64,000 bases of DNA, from the NCBI GenBank assembly GCA_036435485.1, contig CM071596.1:58949001-59013000 (forward strand), written 5' to 3'. Of this stretch, positions 10,101 through 19,057 are shown piece after piece; position 1 is the first letter of the stretch, and every line of letters starts with the position of its first letter. The translations under genes were made by a program, and so were the position numbers. The notes under the pieces are model-generated. The model did not search any database. It saw only the letters and a list, made by a program, of their open reading frames with translations, and had not been told where the DNA came from. This DNA comes from Saposhnikovia divaricata. Its lineage: Eukaryota > Streptophyta > Magnoliopsida > Apiales > Apiaceae.

Positions 10101-11640
10101 TCTGTGTTGAGAATTCTGGAAGGGAAGATTGATGGTCCAACAAATCATCTAAAAGATGATGACCACCAATTATAGAGTGGGGCTTCTCCAAGAATCTTAA
10201 AGATGGAGAATCAGGAATTGATGTAGATATCATATCCACATCCAGAGAAGGAGTTGGTGATGGTGGATTGTAATGTGTATCGATTTGAAGATTAAGATCA
10301 AGGGGCTGTGACTCCACATTTATTGAAGTCACATCAAACTGAGTTTGAGAAGGTACAGTTTCCTGTACAGTGTGTGTGCCCTGTGATTCCCCTGTGGTTT
10401 TAGATTTCACTCTTCTTCCATAGGTTTTTGAGATTGGGCTATATGTGTCCCTAACCCTCTTGTGCAGTGTTCCTTGTGGGGAACTTGATTCAGTAGTCAC
10501 ACTCTTTTGGGAGAGTGTGACTAGAATTTGGCCTGTAGTTACATTAGCAGTCTTTTGAGAGACTGAAATGGTGGTTGCACTCATCTCTCCTTCCTTATCC
10601 TTAGGGCTTCTTTGATGTTCACCCTGTCCCTCACCACTCACTACCACCTTCACACTCCCCTCAAGAGGTTTGGTAGTTTTTACAACAGGTGTCTTTTGAG
10701 AGACACTTGAGGTTTGCCTTTTAGAATGTGGTTTTGGAACTTTGGATTTGGTCACTTTGGTAGGAGCCTGTTTGGTCACAACTACAGACTCCATTGTGAC
10801 ACTAGAAGGTAAAGAAATTTGGGGGTTGGAGATAGAGGTTTCAGAGTTAGAGATAGTTACCTGAACAATTGGTAGATATACCAACTGTACTCCTGCATTG
10901 AGGTTCATTCGAATCAGGTCACTTAAGACTCTCTTCTCCTGAACAAAACATTGGAACTTGCTATCCGGGTTAGCAATGGATAGCTTATTCTCAGACACAT
11001 GCAGTGCTAAGAGCATTAAAAATCTAGCAAAGTAGATATTCTTGCTCCTAGTTTCCTTTTTACCCAACTTTGCAGCTATCTCATACAAAACTAATGTGCC
11101 AAAATTATAGAATTTATCATTTAAAAGCATACACATCATTGTTAGCATGGACAGGGTAACAGCATCAAAATTGCTAATTTTTCCTGAAAAAGTTTTAATG
11201 AAGGCATCACAGAAGTAGCTCCATTCTTTAACCATTCCTTTTCTAGCAATTTTCCCTAAGTTTTCAGTACTAAGGGCATAATTAATAGAATTAAGCATGG
11301 CAACAATTTCAGCATCAGTAGGTACTTTCAGACAGTTATTCTCAGGCAATTTTAAACAAGCAGTTATTACATCAGAATTAACCACATAGTTTTTACCCTT
11401 TAAAGAAAAAGCAATTGTACCGTCTGTGCCATTGTACTCAGCAGATGTCCACATTTCTTCAATTACCTCGTGGATTAAGGGAGTGGTAGCCGTCATAGCA
11501 TATGACAGTTTGCATTTCTTCACGAAACTCATCAAAGTGTGGTAAGCTTCTGGAGCATTCACTGTGTCAACAAAGGCCGCGAAATTGTTCTTCTCATAGG
11601 TAAACCCAGTGGAGGACATCATCTTAACAATAGGCGCCAT
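7129..11640 (-). CDS. Sirevirus third ORF (ORF3), 1,503 aa, unknown function
   Basis: A single open frame from ATG 11640 to the stop at 7129, downstream of pol and sense to the element. The N-terminal ~250 residues form a compact, conserved-looking domain. A long low-complexity Ser/Thr/Pro- and Glu-rich middle follows, including STD/HPL repeats encoded by the element-wide motif, then acidic runs. A region with coiled-coil character lies around residues 830-960, and a basic tail ends in a second compact domain with aromatic residues (about residues 1330-1480). I see no signal peptide or membrane segment, so a classical envelope protein is not supported, although Sireviruses are known to carry an env-like ORF in this position. 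The homologue in element 2 is 1,507 aa and also intact. Function is unknown; a nucleic-acid- or particle-associated role would be only a guess. Confidence 0.8.
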   Translation of the reverse strand: MAPIVKMMSSTGFTYEKNNFAAFVDTVNAPEAYHTLMSFVKKCKLSYAMTATTPLIHEVIEEMWTSAEYNGTDGTIAFSLKGKNYVVNSDVITACLKLPENNCLKVPTDAEIVAMLNSINYALSTENLGKIARKGMVKEWSYFCDAFIKTFSGKISNFDAVTLSMLTMMCMLLNDKFYNFGTLVLYEIAAKLGKKETRSKNIYFARFLMLLALHVSENKLSIANPDSKFQCFVQEKRVLSDLIRMNLNAGVQLVYLPIVQVTISNSETSISNPQISLPSSVTMESVVVTKQAPTKVTKSKVPKPHSKRQTSSVSQKTPVVKTTKPLEGSVKVVVSGEGQGEHQRSPKDKEGEMSATTISVSQKTANVTTGQILVTLSQKSVTTESSSPQGTLHKRVRDTYSPISKTYGRRVKSKTTGESQGTHTVQETVPSQTQFDVTSINVESQPLDLNLQIDTHYNPPSPTPSLDVDMISTSIPDSPSLRFLEKPHSIIGGHHLLDDLLDHQSSLPEFSTQTVASNLKSISTDSVLVFSSTDIIIPSSTDILHPLTSVSPSTDAPLSSHPLTAITTSSTDIPYPLITHSTTAISDIPVSSVEEFSVVETLLGLREGSERLPCEQAKGEINNERLAISSGQAKGELESTTLVGEGEGVRGVSQGEPLMQEKRDEVREGTTGEIRMEEAAIASESMGVEDASKEMEFQREYQSMIDSISLDAETFTHPVPAYQILAQQGNVEAEEALHLVHTSQSLLRAKESIAALPTTAESDEFDNSEDEDSQSSEDEGGSSIHDFAFAQNYTYHQLDMEIIRQYKSALAEHPEADPQRKVVLQQAIDSLKLQKMQMVIQRSNLEEVKQEIKDVKISVDSKLEQLAPTATQRVLQQRFLKEDNLAKSVQLLTSRVEKMESQMEQFLQHQKLQTQLLERLVAAPTSSQTLDANKKGEKVKEAVATSSQILISERREAASEGEQQPTIVVNPQEFIVTASPSKSKPLYGEFDLSNLTEEEKLAKIEALQKMKEENYERIMRTERLINQSIASNLFSSQTSAPTISTTILKVLTPAIVAPTFYDAEPSHVKEFEPYVKSRPFSPPKANGKNKLQLDFPFPKDDEEKLMGKAIKEFKEKANSCVREWMAVIIRNGKVLNISNSHPRFVEAKREETSRLLRESQPSTEYLYENSDEKQARLAQELLDEVEDELREPEEVPKFKKKGKSVPKSKRLKSHARRPVSPETENKETVGSSQPIDVKVFNPDVNFHGEPIVPKEEPMNLDSIEVPSFLLKPQQKPTQKKRKPRKQPSKEPIQVARVPAIVRQPILENKDDFIYQADIEEYSDMNLYLDELSEVRGIDKYKHLPERLVFVYKGGTERTWPLQRVLGENYHTLTKVFSAIKRYTGFSKIAKGEILDKIEQIRRDWNSPSSLPRKMKIPYNGQKIHLQPFWMMEFRDEDGNRRFFRLEDQLPKASSQYLRWLQQKLNPKVDEEDAFYRQLQIQIESNSAKEGKSRVMPTRGKKQS

Positions 11641-11746
11641 TGAAGTGATTGAACTTTGGTTACAGAGAGTTTTAGGGAAGAAGATGCAGTTAACTTTTGA
11701 TATGCTTGAAAATGAATAAAAGTGAGATGTGAGAGTACAAGTCCGC

Positions 11747-11757
11747 CTTTTATATTT
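11747..11757 (-). promoter_or_regulatory. Candidate internal TATA box for ORF3, element 1
   Basis: On the minus strand AAATATAAAAGG lies about 110 nt upstream of the ORF3 ATG, followed by a pyrimidine-rich leader with several CTCAC/TCTC steps and no ATG before the start. Element 2 keeps the same layout at 41667-41678. This suggests a separate ORF3 transcript, but splicing from the genomic RNA is an alternative. Confidence 0.45.
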
Positions 11758-11879
11758 TTCAAGAATTAAAAATGAAATAATTAAAAGTAATTACTCCATT
11801 GGTCAAAAGTAACTGTCAGATAGTAAATAAAAAGAGAATAAGTACAGCCATGATTAGATATACACGGTTACCAACGGAA

Positions 11880-12030
11880 AAGAAAAAAAATGTATATCAA
11901 CGGATATAGAATGAACGGTTGAGATACAGTTTATCCGTTGATGACGTGGATAGCCTGTTACCCGTTGACATGCAAAAATCTAGTAATGTGTTTATACTAT
12001 CAACGGATAAAAGGATATCCGTTGATAAGC
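11880..12030. repeat. Motif cluster TCAACGGAT/ATCCGTTGA upstream of ORF3, element 1
   Basis: Four exact CAACGGAT/ATCCGTTG motifs and one variant lie in both orientations in the spacer between pol and ORF3, just upstream of the candidate TATA box. Element 2 has the same cluster at 41390-41520. Confidence 0.75.
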
Positions 12031-12145
12031 TAATTTTGCCTTAGGCAAAATTTCTGCAGAAAATTTTTTTCTGAAAGTTTTCACTTTCAAGTAAATCAAA
12101 ACACATTTCCAGCTTCAAATCATTGAAATCAAATATCACTAGGAA

Positions 12146-15100
12146 TTATGACAAATTAAGCATACCTAGCTCACCTACCAATCTTGTGAATGTGGATTCA
12201 TCAAGAGGCTTGGTGAAGATATCTGCAAGCTGCATTTCACTTGGCACAAAGTGCATTTCTACTGTACCATTCATCACATGTTCTCTAATGAAGTGGTATT
12301 TGATGTCAATGTGCTTGGTTCTCGAATGTTGCACTGGATTCCCTGTGATGGCAATAGCACTTGTGTTGTCACAGAAAATTGGAATCTTCTCAACTTTTAG
12401 ACCATAGTCAATGAGTTGGTTTCTCATCCATAGAATCTGTGCACAACAGCTTCCAGCCGCAATGTACTCAGCTTCAGCTGTAGAAGTGGAGACTGAGTTT
12501 TGTTTCTTACTGAACCATGACACAAGCCTGTTTCCTAGAAATTGACAGGAACCTGTAGTACTTTTCCTATCAACTCTGCAACCTGCATAATCTGCATCTG
12601 AATAGCCAGTTAGATCAAAACCAGATTCTCTTGGGTACCAAATGCCAAGGTTTGGTGTTCCCTTGAGATACCTGAAAATTCTTTTAATAGCTATTAAGTG
12701 AGACTCTCTAGGATCAGCTTGAAATCTAGCACAAAGACAGGTAGAAAACATTATATCAGGTCTACTAGCTGTTAGGTATAAAAGTGAACCTACCATGCCT
12801 CTATAACTTGAGATGTCCACAGACTTTTCCTTAGTATTCAACTCAAGCTTAGTTGCAGTGGCCATAGGTGTTTTAGCAGATGTACAATCCATTAAGTCAA
12901 ATTTCTTTAAGAGATCATAAATATATTTTGTTTGACTTATGAAAATGCCCTCATTAACTTGCTTTACTTGTAGGCCAAGAAAGTAAGTTAATTCACCCAT
13001 CATACTCATTTCATACCTACTTTGCATAAGTTTGGCAAACTTTTTGCAAAGCTTCTCATCTGTAGACCCAAAAATAATATCATCTACATAGATTTGAACA
13101 AGTATTGAAGAGCCATTAATATCCCTATGAAATAAGGTTTTATCTACTGTACCTCTAGTGAAGTGGTTCTCCAAAAGAAATTGAGATAAAGTGTCATACC
13201 AGGCTCTTGGTGCTTGCTTCAAACCATAAAGTGCTTTCATGAGAAGATATACATATTCTGGAAATTCTGGATCCTCAAAACCAGGAGGTTGATGGACATA
13301 GACCTCTTCTTCCAGTTCCCCATTTAGAAAGGCACTTTTGACATCCATCTGATAGACTTTGAAATTGGCATGTGCTGCATAGGCTAGAAAGATTCTTATT
13401 GCCTCAAGTCTTGCTACTGGAGCAAAAGTTTCATCAAAATCTATTCCTTCTTCTTGAGAATAGCCCTTTGCCACTAATCTAGCTTTATTCCTCACAATTA
13501 TGCCATTTTCATCTGTCTTATTCTTGAGAACCCATTTAGTACCTATGACACTTCTATCATCAGGTTTGGGCACAAGCTTCCATACTTTATTCCTTTCAAA
13601 TTGATTTAGCTCTTCTTGCATTGCTAACACCCAATCTGGATCTAGAAGGGCATCTTCCACTTTCTTAGGTTCCTCTTGAGATAGGAAGCTACTGTATAGA
13701 CATTCAGCTTGAGTGGCCCTTCTAGTTTGGACTCTTGAATTTGATTCACCAATGATTAACTCAAATGGATGATTTCTAGTCCATTTTCTTGCAGGTGGAA
13801 GATTTGATCTTGATGAGGTTGCTTCATTTCCATGATCATGTTGATTTAGCATTGAACTTTGACCATGAGAAACTCCCCCTGAGTTTGTTGTCCTTGCTGA
13901 GTTATGAAGTTGACTGTCAATGGATGCATCATTTTGCCTGTCGACGGATGCTTGAGAATTTCTATCAACGGATGCATCTCTAATAGTGTCAACGGATGTT
14001 GCAGAATGACTGTCAACGGATGCCTCAGAATGACTATCAACAGATGCTTCATTTTCAGTGTAAGCATCACTTCTAGTTGGTGTAACAGCTCTAGGTGGAT
14101 CTCTGTGGTCATGATCTTCATTCTCCTCATCATCATCATAGTACATTCTTCCTTCACCTTCATTCTCAAATTCCAACTTTTCATGGTAGCCTTCATCATT
14201 TAGGCCTAGAATCTTTTGATCATCAAACACAACATGTACAGACTCCATAACAATGTTGGTTCTTAGATTGTAGACCTTGTAGGCTTTCCCTGCTGCATAT
14301 CCAACGAAAATAGCTTCATCTGCCTTTGCTTCAAATTTGCCTAAATTATCTCCATGATTCCTTAGCACAAAACACTTACATCCAAAGACATGTAGAAAAG
14401 CTAAAGTTGGTTTCTTGTTGGTTAATAACTGATAAGGAGTCATTCCTCTAGCTTGATTGACCAAGGAAATATTCTGAGTAAAGCATGCAGTGTTGACAGC
14501 TTCAGCCCAGAAATATGTTGGTAATCTTGATTCACTTAACATTGTTCTAGCTGCTTCAATGAGAGTTCTGTTTTTCCTTTCAACAACCCCATTTTGTTGA
14601 GGTGTTCTGGCAGCAGAAAACTCATGGACAATTCCATTCTCTTCACAGAAAATCTTCATTGTGGAATTTTTGAATTCAGTACCATTGTCACTTCTGATCC
14701 TTTGAACTCTGTCTTCAGAACCATTGTTTAGCATTCTGAGGTGATTGATAATGATTTCACTTGCACAATCCTTGGAGTGCAGGAAGAAAGTCCATGTGAA
14801 CTTAGAAAAATCATCTACAATCACCAGACAGTATTTCTTCTTTGAAATAGACATGACATTTACTGGACCAAATAAATCCATATGCAGCAATTGAAGAGGC
14901 TTAACAATGGATGACTCTGTCTTGCTTTTGAAAGATGATTTCTTTTGTTTCCCTAATTGGCAGGCATCACATAGCCCATCTTTGACAAACTCCAAATGAG
15001 GGATTCCTCTAGCAAGATCCTTTCTTACCAAATCATTCATAACTTTAAAATTCAAATGTGACAGCTTCTTATGCCATAGCCAACTCTCATCCTTACTTGC

Positions 15101-15583
15101 TTTGCTGAAGAGACAAGTAATGGATTCTGAGCATGCTGAATTGAAGTCAGCTATGTAAACATTTCCTTTTCTAAAGCCTGTCAATACCACATTGTTGTCT
15201 TCCTTGGCAGAAACAACACAGGCTTCTTTTGTGAACTTTACTTCATAGTCTTTGTCACAAATCTGACTGATGCTCAGCAAATTGTGCTTTAAACCTTCAA
15301 CTAAAGCCACTTCTTCAATGATGACATTGTCTTTTGAAATCAGGCCATATCCCTTAGTATATCCTTTGCTGTCATCTCCAAAGGTAATTCTAGGGCCAGC
15401 TCCTTCCTTGAACTCTGTGAGCAGGGTTGAATCTCCTGTCATGTGCCTAGAACATCCACTGTCTAGGTACCATAGATTCCTTCTGTTTCCCTGCACACAT
15501 TTCAAAAACAAATCAAGTTGATTTTGGTACCCAAGCTTCCTTGGGTCCTTTCTTGTTAGCCTTTGACTTTGCACTCTTAGCAT
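12146..15583 (-). CDS. pol: Copia Pol polyprotein (PR-IN-RT-RNase H), element 1
   Basis: Open frame of 1,145 codons. Domains in order are: aspartic protease (LDSGCSRHMTG near residue 42-52); GAG-pre-integrase with the HHCC-type zinc region (WHKKLSHLN ... CDACQLGKQK); integrase core (D in HMDLFGPV, D in RSDNGTEF, E in NGVVERKNRT); a linker with SVDS repeats made from the element-wide motif; reverse transcriptase (YVDDIIFGS catalytic box); and RNase H (SDADYAGC, AEAEYIA). The frame is +1 relative to gag and overlaps its end by 71 nt. The ATG at 15583 may therefore not be the true start, and synthesis as a Gag-Pol fusion by frameshifting is plausible. All catalytic landmarks are present, so this copy looks functional. 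Confidence 0.93.
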   Translation of the reverse strand: MLRVQSQRLTRKDPRKLGYQNQLDLFLKCVQGNRRNLWYLDSGCSRHMTGDSTLLTEFKEGAGPRITFGDDSKGYTKGYGLISKDNVIIEEVALVEGLKHNLLSISQICDKDYEVKFTKEACVVSAKEDNNVVLTGFRKGNVYIADFNSACSESITCLFSKASKDESWLWHKKLSHLNFKVMNDLVRKDLARGIPHLEFVKDGLCDACQLGKQKKSSFKSKTESSIVKPLQLLHMDLFGPVNVMSISKKKYCLVIVDDFSKFTWTFFLHSKDCASEIIINHLRMLNNGSEDRVQRIRSDNGTEFKNSTMKIFCEENGIVHEFSAARTPQQNGVVERKNRTLIEAARTMLSESRLPTYFWAEAVNTACFTQNISLVNQARGMTPYQLLTNKKPTLAFLHVFGCKCFVLRNHGDNLGKFEAKADEAIFVGYAAGKAYKVYNLRTNIVMESVHVVFDDQKILGLNDEGYHEKLEFENEGEGRMYYDDDEENEDHDHRDPPRAVTPTRSDAYTENEASVDSHSEASVDSHSATSVDTIRDASVDRNSQASVDRQNDASIDSQLHNSARTTNSGGVSHGQSSMLNQHDHGNEATSSRSNLPPARKWTRNHPFELIIGESNSRVQTRRATQAECLYSSFLSQEEPKKVEDALLDPDWVLAMQEELNQFERNKVWKLVPKPDDRSVIGTKWVLKNKTDENGIIVRNKARLVAKGYSQEEGIDFDETFAPVARLEAIRIFLAYAAHANFKVYQMDVKSAFLNGELEEEVYVHQPPGFEDPEFPEYVYLLMKALYGLKQAPRAWYDTLSQFLLENHFTRGTVDKTLFHRDINGSSILVQIYVDDIIFGSTDEKLCKKFAKLMQSRYEMSMMGELTYFLGLQVKQVNEGIFISQTKYIYDLLKKFDLMDCTSAKTPMATATKLELNTKEKSVDISSYRGMVGSLLYLTASRPDIMFSTCLCARFQADPRESHLIAIKRIFRYLKGTPNLGIWYPRESGFDLTGYSDADYAGCRVDRKSTTGSCQFLGNRLVSWFSKKQNSVSTSTAEAEYIAAGSCCAQILWMRNQLIDYGLKVEKIPIFCDNTSAIAITGNPVQHSRTKHIDIKYHFIREHVMNGTVEMHFVPSEMQLADIFTKPLDESTFTRLVGELGMLNLS

Positions 15584-17912
15584 TCTTCATCTTAGGTGTA
15601 GATGCTTGAGTAATGGGGTTTGACAAATGCTCATTTGCATGAATATTGGATGCATGCATGTGTGGAAAATTGGCATACATATTATTCATGTTAGGTAGGT
15701 TCCATGACATTTGTGGCACATTCATAGATTGAAAGTATGGATTAGACACATATGGCATGTTCACATATGGATTTGAAAAACTAGCATTTTGATACAAACC
15801 AGGCATTGCAGGCATACATGGCATTGGTTGAGGTATATGAACAGGAGCCTTGTTAACAATCTTGCAATTAGAAGATAAATGATTGACACTATTACAATTA
15901 CTACAAGTTTTCCTAGGAGCAAACTTGTCAGGAGAGTAATTGTTTTTCTTGTTGATGCCTATCTTACCATTTCTGTTCTTTTTCTTTTTGCCCTCAATTT
16001 CTACCTTTTCATTGTCTGATTTACCAACAGCCTTTATGTTGTGTAAATCACCTGTCTTAGTCTTCCCACTGGATTTGGTTTTGCTGCACTCACCACTAAC
16101 AAAATTCTTGTTTACTGGACCATACTTGATGTCCAGTTTCCTAAGTTCCTTCTTACCAACAGACTTTTTGTTAGTCGACGGATACCTCTCATCCGTTGAC
16201 GGTTCATCTGTCAACGGATGATCACTATCCGTTGATTCACAAATAGTCTCTAGATCCTCAAGGCCAGGTTCTAGCTCCTTTTTCTTTTGAGTCCAGGTAT
16301 CCTTTACAAAAGATTCTATTCCCTGAACTTCTATTATGTTTTGAGAAACATTCCTACTACTTTGAAATTTAGCAATTATCCCTTGTTCTTTTTCAAGCTG
16401 GTCTTTTAAAATCAGTTCTCTTTTTAACACAGCTTCAAGTTCACTTTTAGCATTATTGCAATCAACTCTCATTTTCTCAAATTCTAGAAATTGAGATTCT
16501 AGAGCAGCATTTCTATCACTTAAAAACAGATTAGACTCTTTAATTCTATTGTTCTCTTTAGTAAGTGATTTAAGAGTAACACTTAAGTGATATAGTTCAG
16601 TAGACATTTCATCTATAACACTATTGCATTCCTCTTTTGTGAGCTCAGAGAGATTAGTGGAAAATACCTGATTGCTAGCTGAACTTGCTTCCTGCTCTCC
16701 AGAATCAGCCATTAAAGCAAGGTTGACTAACTCAGCATCATCATCAGAATGATTGTCATCAACAGCCCAGTCATACTCTTGGGTCAAGAATGCCTTTCCT
16801 TTCTGCCTGAGAAGATCAAAATATTTCTTCTTATAGTCAACAACCTCAGTTGGCTTTCCCTTGTTCTCAGATCTAGGTTTCCTGCATTCACTTATCATAT
16901 GACCAGCAATCCCACAATTGTAGCATTTAATTTTGGATTTATCCACATAGTTGTTTGTGGAAAAATCCTTGTTAAATGGCTTGGCCATCCCAGAGTTTCT
17001 CTTGAATTTCAGCTTAGAGAATCTCCTAGATAGAAAAGCTAAGTGCTCATCTATCTCATCCAATTCATCCTGCTGAAGGGCATTCAATTCCTCAGATACC
17101 TTTACCTTGCTCCCGCTTGATTCTGCTCTACCTTTACAAACCTCCCTGTTTGGTGTAGAACTAGCAGTTTCTGTCCTTTCCTCCTTTTGCTCCAAATTGG
17201 CAACGAGTGCAACTGACCCACTTTTCTTTTGAGACTTCTCAATCTCTTCATCCTGCTCCATTTCCAGCTCATAGGTCTTTAAAGTTCCATAGAGCCTTTC
17301 AAGAGTAAATGTCTTGTACTCTTGAGTGTTTCTTAGAGAAACAGTCATTGGCTTCCATTCCTTGGGCAGTGATCTCAGAAATTTGAGATTAGAGTCTTTA
17401 ACCTGATAGACTCTTCCATACAGTTTCAAACCATTTAGTAGCTTTTGAAATCTACTAAATGTATCATTCAATGTTTCTCCACTCTTAAAGTGAAAGTGTT
17501 CATACTGTTGGATTAGTAGTTGCATCTTGTTTTCCCTTACCTGTTCTGTTCCTTCACACAGGGTTTGAACAATGTCCCATACTTCCTTGGCGGTAGTACA
17601 GTTAATAACATTGTCAACCATGTCTGTTTCTAGACCATTGAACAGAATATTCATGGCCTTTTTGTCTTTGTGGACTTCTGCAATATCTTCAAGACTCCAC
17701 TCAGAAACAGGTTTGGGAATGAAAGTGTCAGGCACATCATCAGCCAGGCCAACTCTTGTTGCTGTCTTCATTGGAACATGAGGACCCTTGTCAATGCAAT
17801 CCACAAAACCCTCATCAATAGACGAGAGATGTAGACGCATTTTTACTTTCCAGTGAAAGTAATTTTCTCTATCAAGAACTGGAATCTTCACTCCATAATC
17901 CTTCTTAGACAT
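15513..17912 (-). CDS. gag: Copia/Sirevirus Gag, element 1 (799 aa)
   Basis: I start it at ATG 17912, because the open frame upstream of it to 17942 has no ATG. The N-terminal 230 residues are the copia capsid-like domain (UBN2/DUF4219 type, YFHWKVKMRLHL at the start). A CCHC zinc knuckle (CYNCGIAGHMISEC) lies near residues 330-343. A coiled-coil-like region follows, then a lysine-rich segment with a second knuckle (CSNCNSVNHLSSNC) near residues 673-687, and a methionine/asparagine/proline-rich tail. Gag builds the cytoplasmic virus-like particle and binds the RNA. At 799 aa it is long for a copia Gag, as in Sireviruses. Motif-derived STD/HPL residues occur around the 16165-16240 DNA segment. 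Confidence 0.9.
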   Translation of the reverse strand: MSKKDYGVKIPVLDRENYFHWKVKMRLHLSSIDEGFVDCIDKGPHVPMKTATRVGLADDVPDTFIPKPVSEWSLEDIAEVHKDKKAMNILFNGLETDMVDNVINCTTAKEVWDIVQTLCEGTEQVRENKMQLLIQQYEHFHFKSGETLNDTFSRFQKLLNGLKLYGRVYQVKDSNLKFLRSLPKEWKPMTVSLRNTQEYKTFTLERLYGTLKTYELEMEQDEEIEKSQKKSGSVALVANLEQKEERTETASSTPNREVCKGRAESSGSKVKVSEELNALQQDELDEIDEHLAFLSRRFSKLKFKRNSGMAKPFNKDFSTNNYVDKSKIKCYNCGIAGHMISECRKPRSENKGKPTEVVDYKKKYFDLLRQKGKAFLTQEYDWAVDDNHSDDDAELVNLALMADSGEQEASSASNQVFSTNLSELTKEECNSVIDEMSTELYHLSVTLKSLTKENNRIKESNLFLSDRNAALESQFLEFEKMRVDCNNAKSELEAVLKRELILKDQLEKEQGIIAKFQSSRNVSQNIIEVQGIESFVKDTWTQKKKELEPGLEDLETICESTDSDHPLTDEPSTDERYPSTNKKSVGKKELRKLDIKYGPVNKNFVSGECSKTKSSGKTKTGDLHNIKAVGKSDNEKVEIEGKKKKNRNGKIGINKKNNYSPDKFAPRKTCSNCNSVNHLSSNCKIVNKAPVHIPQPMPCMPAMPGLYQNASFSNPYVNMPYVSNPYFQSMNVPQMSWNLPNMNNMYANFPHMHASNIHANEHLSNPITQASTPKMKNAKSAKSKANKKGPKEAWVPKST

Positions 17913-17956
17913 GTTGGAAGTGTGTTGATCTTTAAACTTCAAATATGTTAGAAGCT

Positions 17957-17969
17957 TGCTCTGATACCA
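17957..17969 (-). other. Primer-binding site, element 1
   Basis: On the minus strand TGGTATCAGAGCA begins two bases inside the 5' LTR. This is the usual plant copia sequence complementary to the 3' end of initiator tRNA-Met. Confidence 0.88.
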
Positions 17970-17971
17970 AT

Positions 17972-19057
17972 TGTTATTCCCAGATTACACACTTGTATAA
18001 TTGTAGAAGGGGGGGTTGAATACAATTCTTGATATTTATAAATTTCTGATAAGAACTTCAGAAACTTATGAAGAGATAATTGCAATGTAAGAATTATACA
18101 CAAACACATATAAAATCAGGTGGTTAAAATGCACCACCTGAAGCTTTTATTTGAAGAAAACTCTGTGATACAAAATGTACACAGCTGCCGTTTTACAACT
18201 CTTTGCTTCTAAAGATATTCAAGAAACCCTAAGCAAATATGTCTGTTTTTTTTTTTTTAACCTACAAAGAGTTGCTACACTTGGTTATATATCCCAAGTT
18301 TTACAAGTACTACTGGAATAAGATAATACTAATCTAATTCTAGTTGACTTGCTACTACACTCCAAATACATATGTAGCCGAAAGGTTGTCCTTGTGTTCA
18401 GACATGTCTCCTGCACCTTTCTTGTATTCATAGTGTAAATGGAATGCTTCTTTCTTCTGTGTTTCCAAAGTATGGCTGCCATACTGCTTTTTGTATCTAC
18501 TATAAACTCATGTGATCTGTCAGTCAAACATGTCCTTATCAACTGCTAATCTCCAGCTAATCATAGAAAACAGTGTCAATGATTATCCGTTGATGATGTA
18601 TACTGACATCCGTTGATGATGTATAGAGCAGTATCCGTTGATATTGGGACTTGAGCTGTATCCGTTGATAGAGTGAATTTGAGTTGTATCCGTTGATAGA
18701 GTTTAGTCTTCATCCGTTGATACACTTTCACTTAGACAGAATTACATAGCATAGCTTATTTACAATTGGCTACCCTATTCTGCCTATCCGTTGATAGTCA
18801 ACATGACTGTGGATAAAAACACTATCAACTGATAACATAGAGATACTGCAGTGTGCTACAAAACCTCATCCGTTGATGAGCTACCTGTCAACGGATAGAG
18901 TTATAAATCCTCATCCGTTGACAGCTACAAAACCTCATCCGTTGATGAGCTACCTGTCAACGGATAGAGTTATAAATCCTCATCCGTTGACAGCTACAAA
19001 ACCTTAAACAATTTGATTGATTGTGAAGTTATCATCAAGTACAACATATTCCTAACA
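17972..19057 (-). repeat. Element 1 5' LTR (1,086 bp), promoter LTR
   Basis: Matches the other LTR except for one base in a T run. A TATATA box on the minus strand lies at 18286-18291. The U3 part toward 19057 carries 13 exact CAACGGAT/ATCCGTTG motifs. A poly(A)-signal-like TTTATT (AATAAA on the minus strand) sits beside the 9-bp GGTGGT/ACCACC hairpin near 18120-18145. Confidence 0.93.

Larger units (their letters stand above)
5869..19057 (-). mobile_element. Sirevirus-type Ty1/copia retrotransposon, element 1 (complete, 13.2 kb)
   Basis: Full-length LTR retrotransposon on the minus strand. The LTRs (1,087 and 1,086 bp) end in TG...CA. The only difference I see between them is a T run of 14 versus 13, so insertion is very recent. 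In transcription order it has a primer-binding site matching the initiator tRNA-Met type, gag, pol with protease-integrase-RT-RNase H order (copia), a third large ORF, a purine tract and the 3' LTR. The long gag with two zinc knuckles, the extra ORF after pol and the about 1-kb LTRs suggest the Sirevirus/Maximus lineage. All three ORFs are open, so it may be autonomous. It is inserted in a MITE and flanked by a 329-bp duplication. Confidence 0.95.

Noticed and set aside
13904..14203. Antisense frames opposite pol and ORF3 of element 1 as overlapping genes
   Set aside because: They are created by the motif-rich linker read backwards and are interrupted or altered in element 2.
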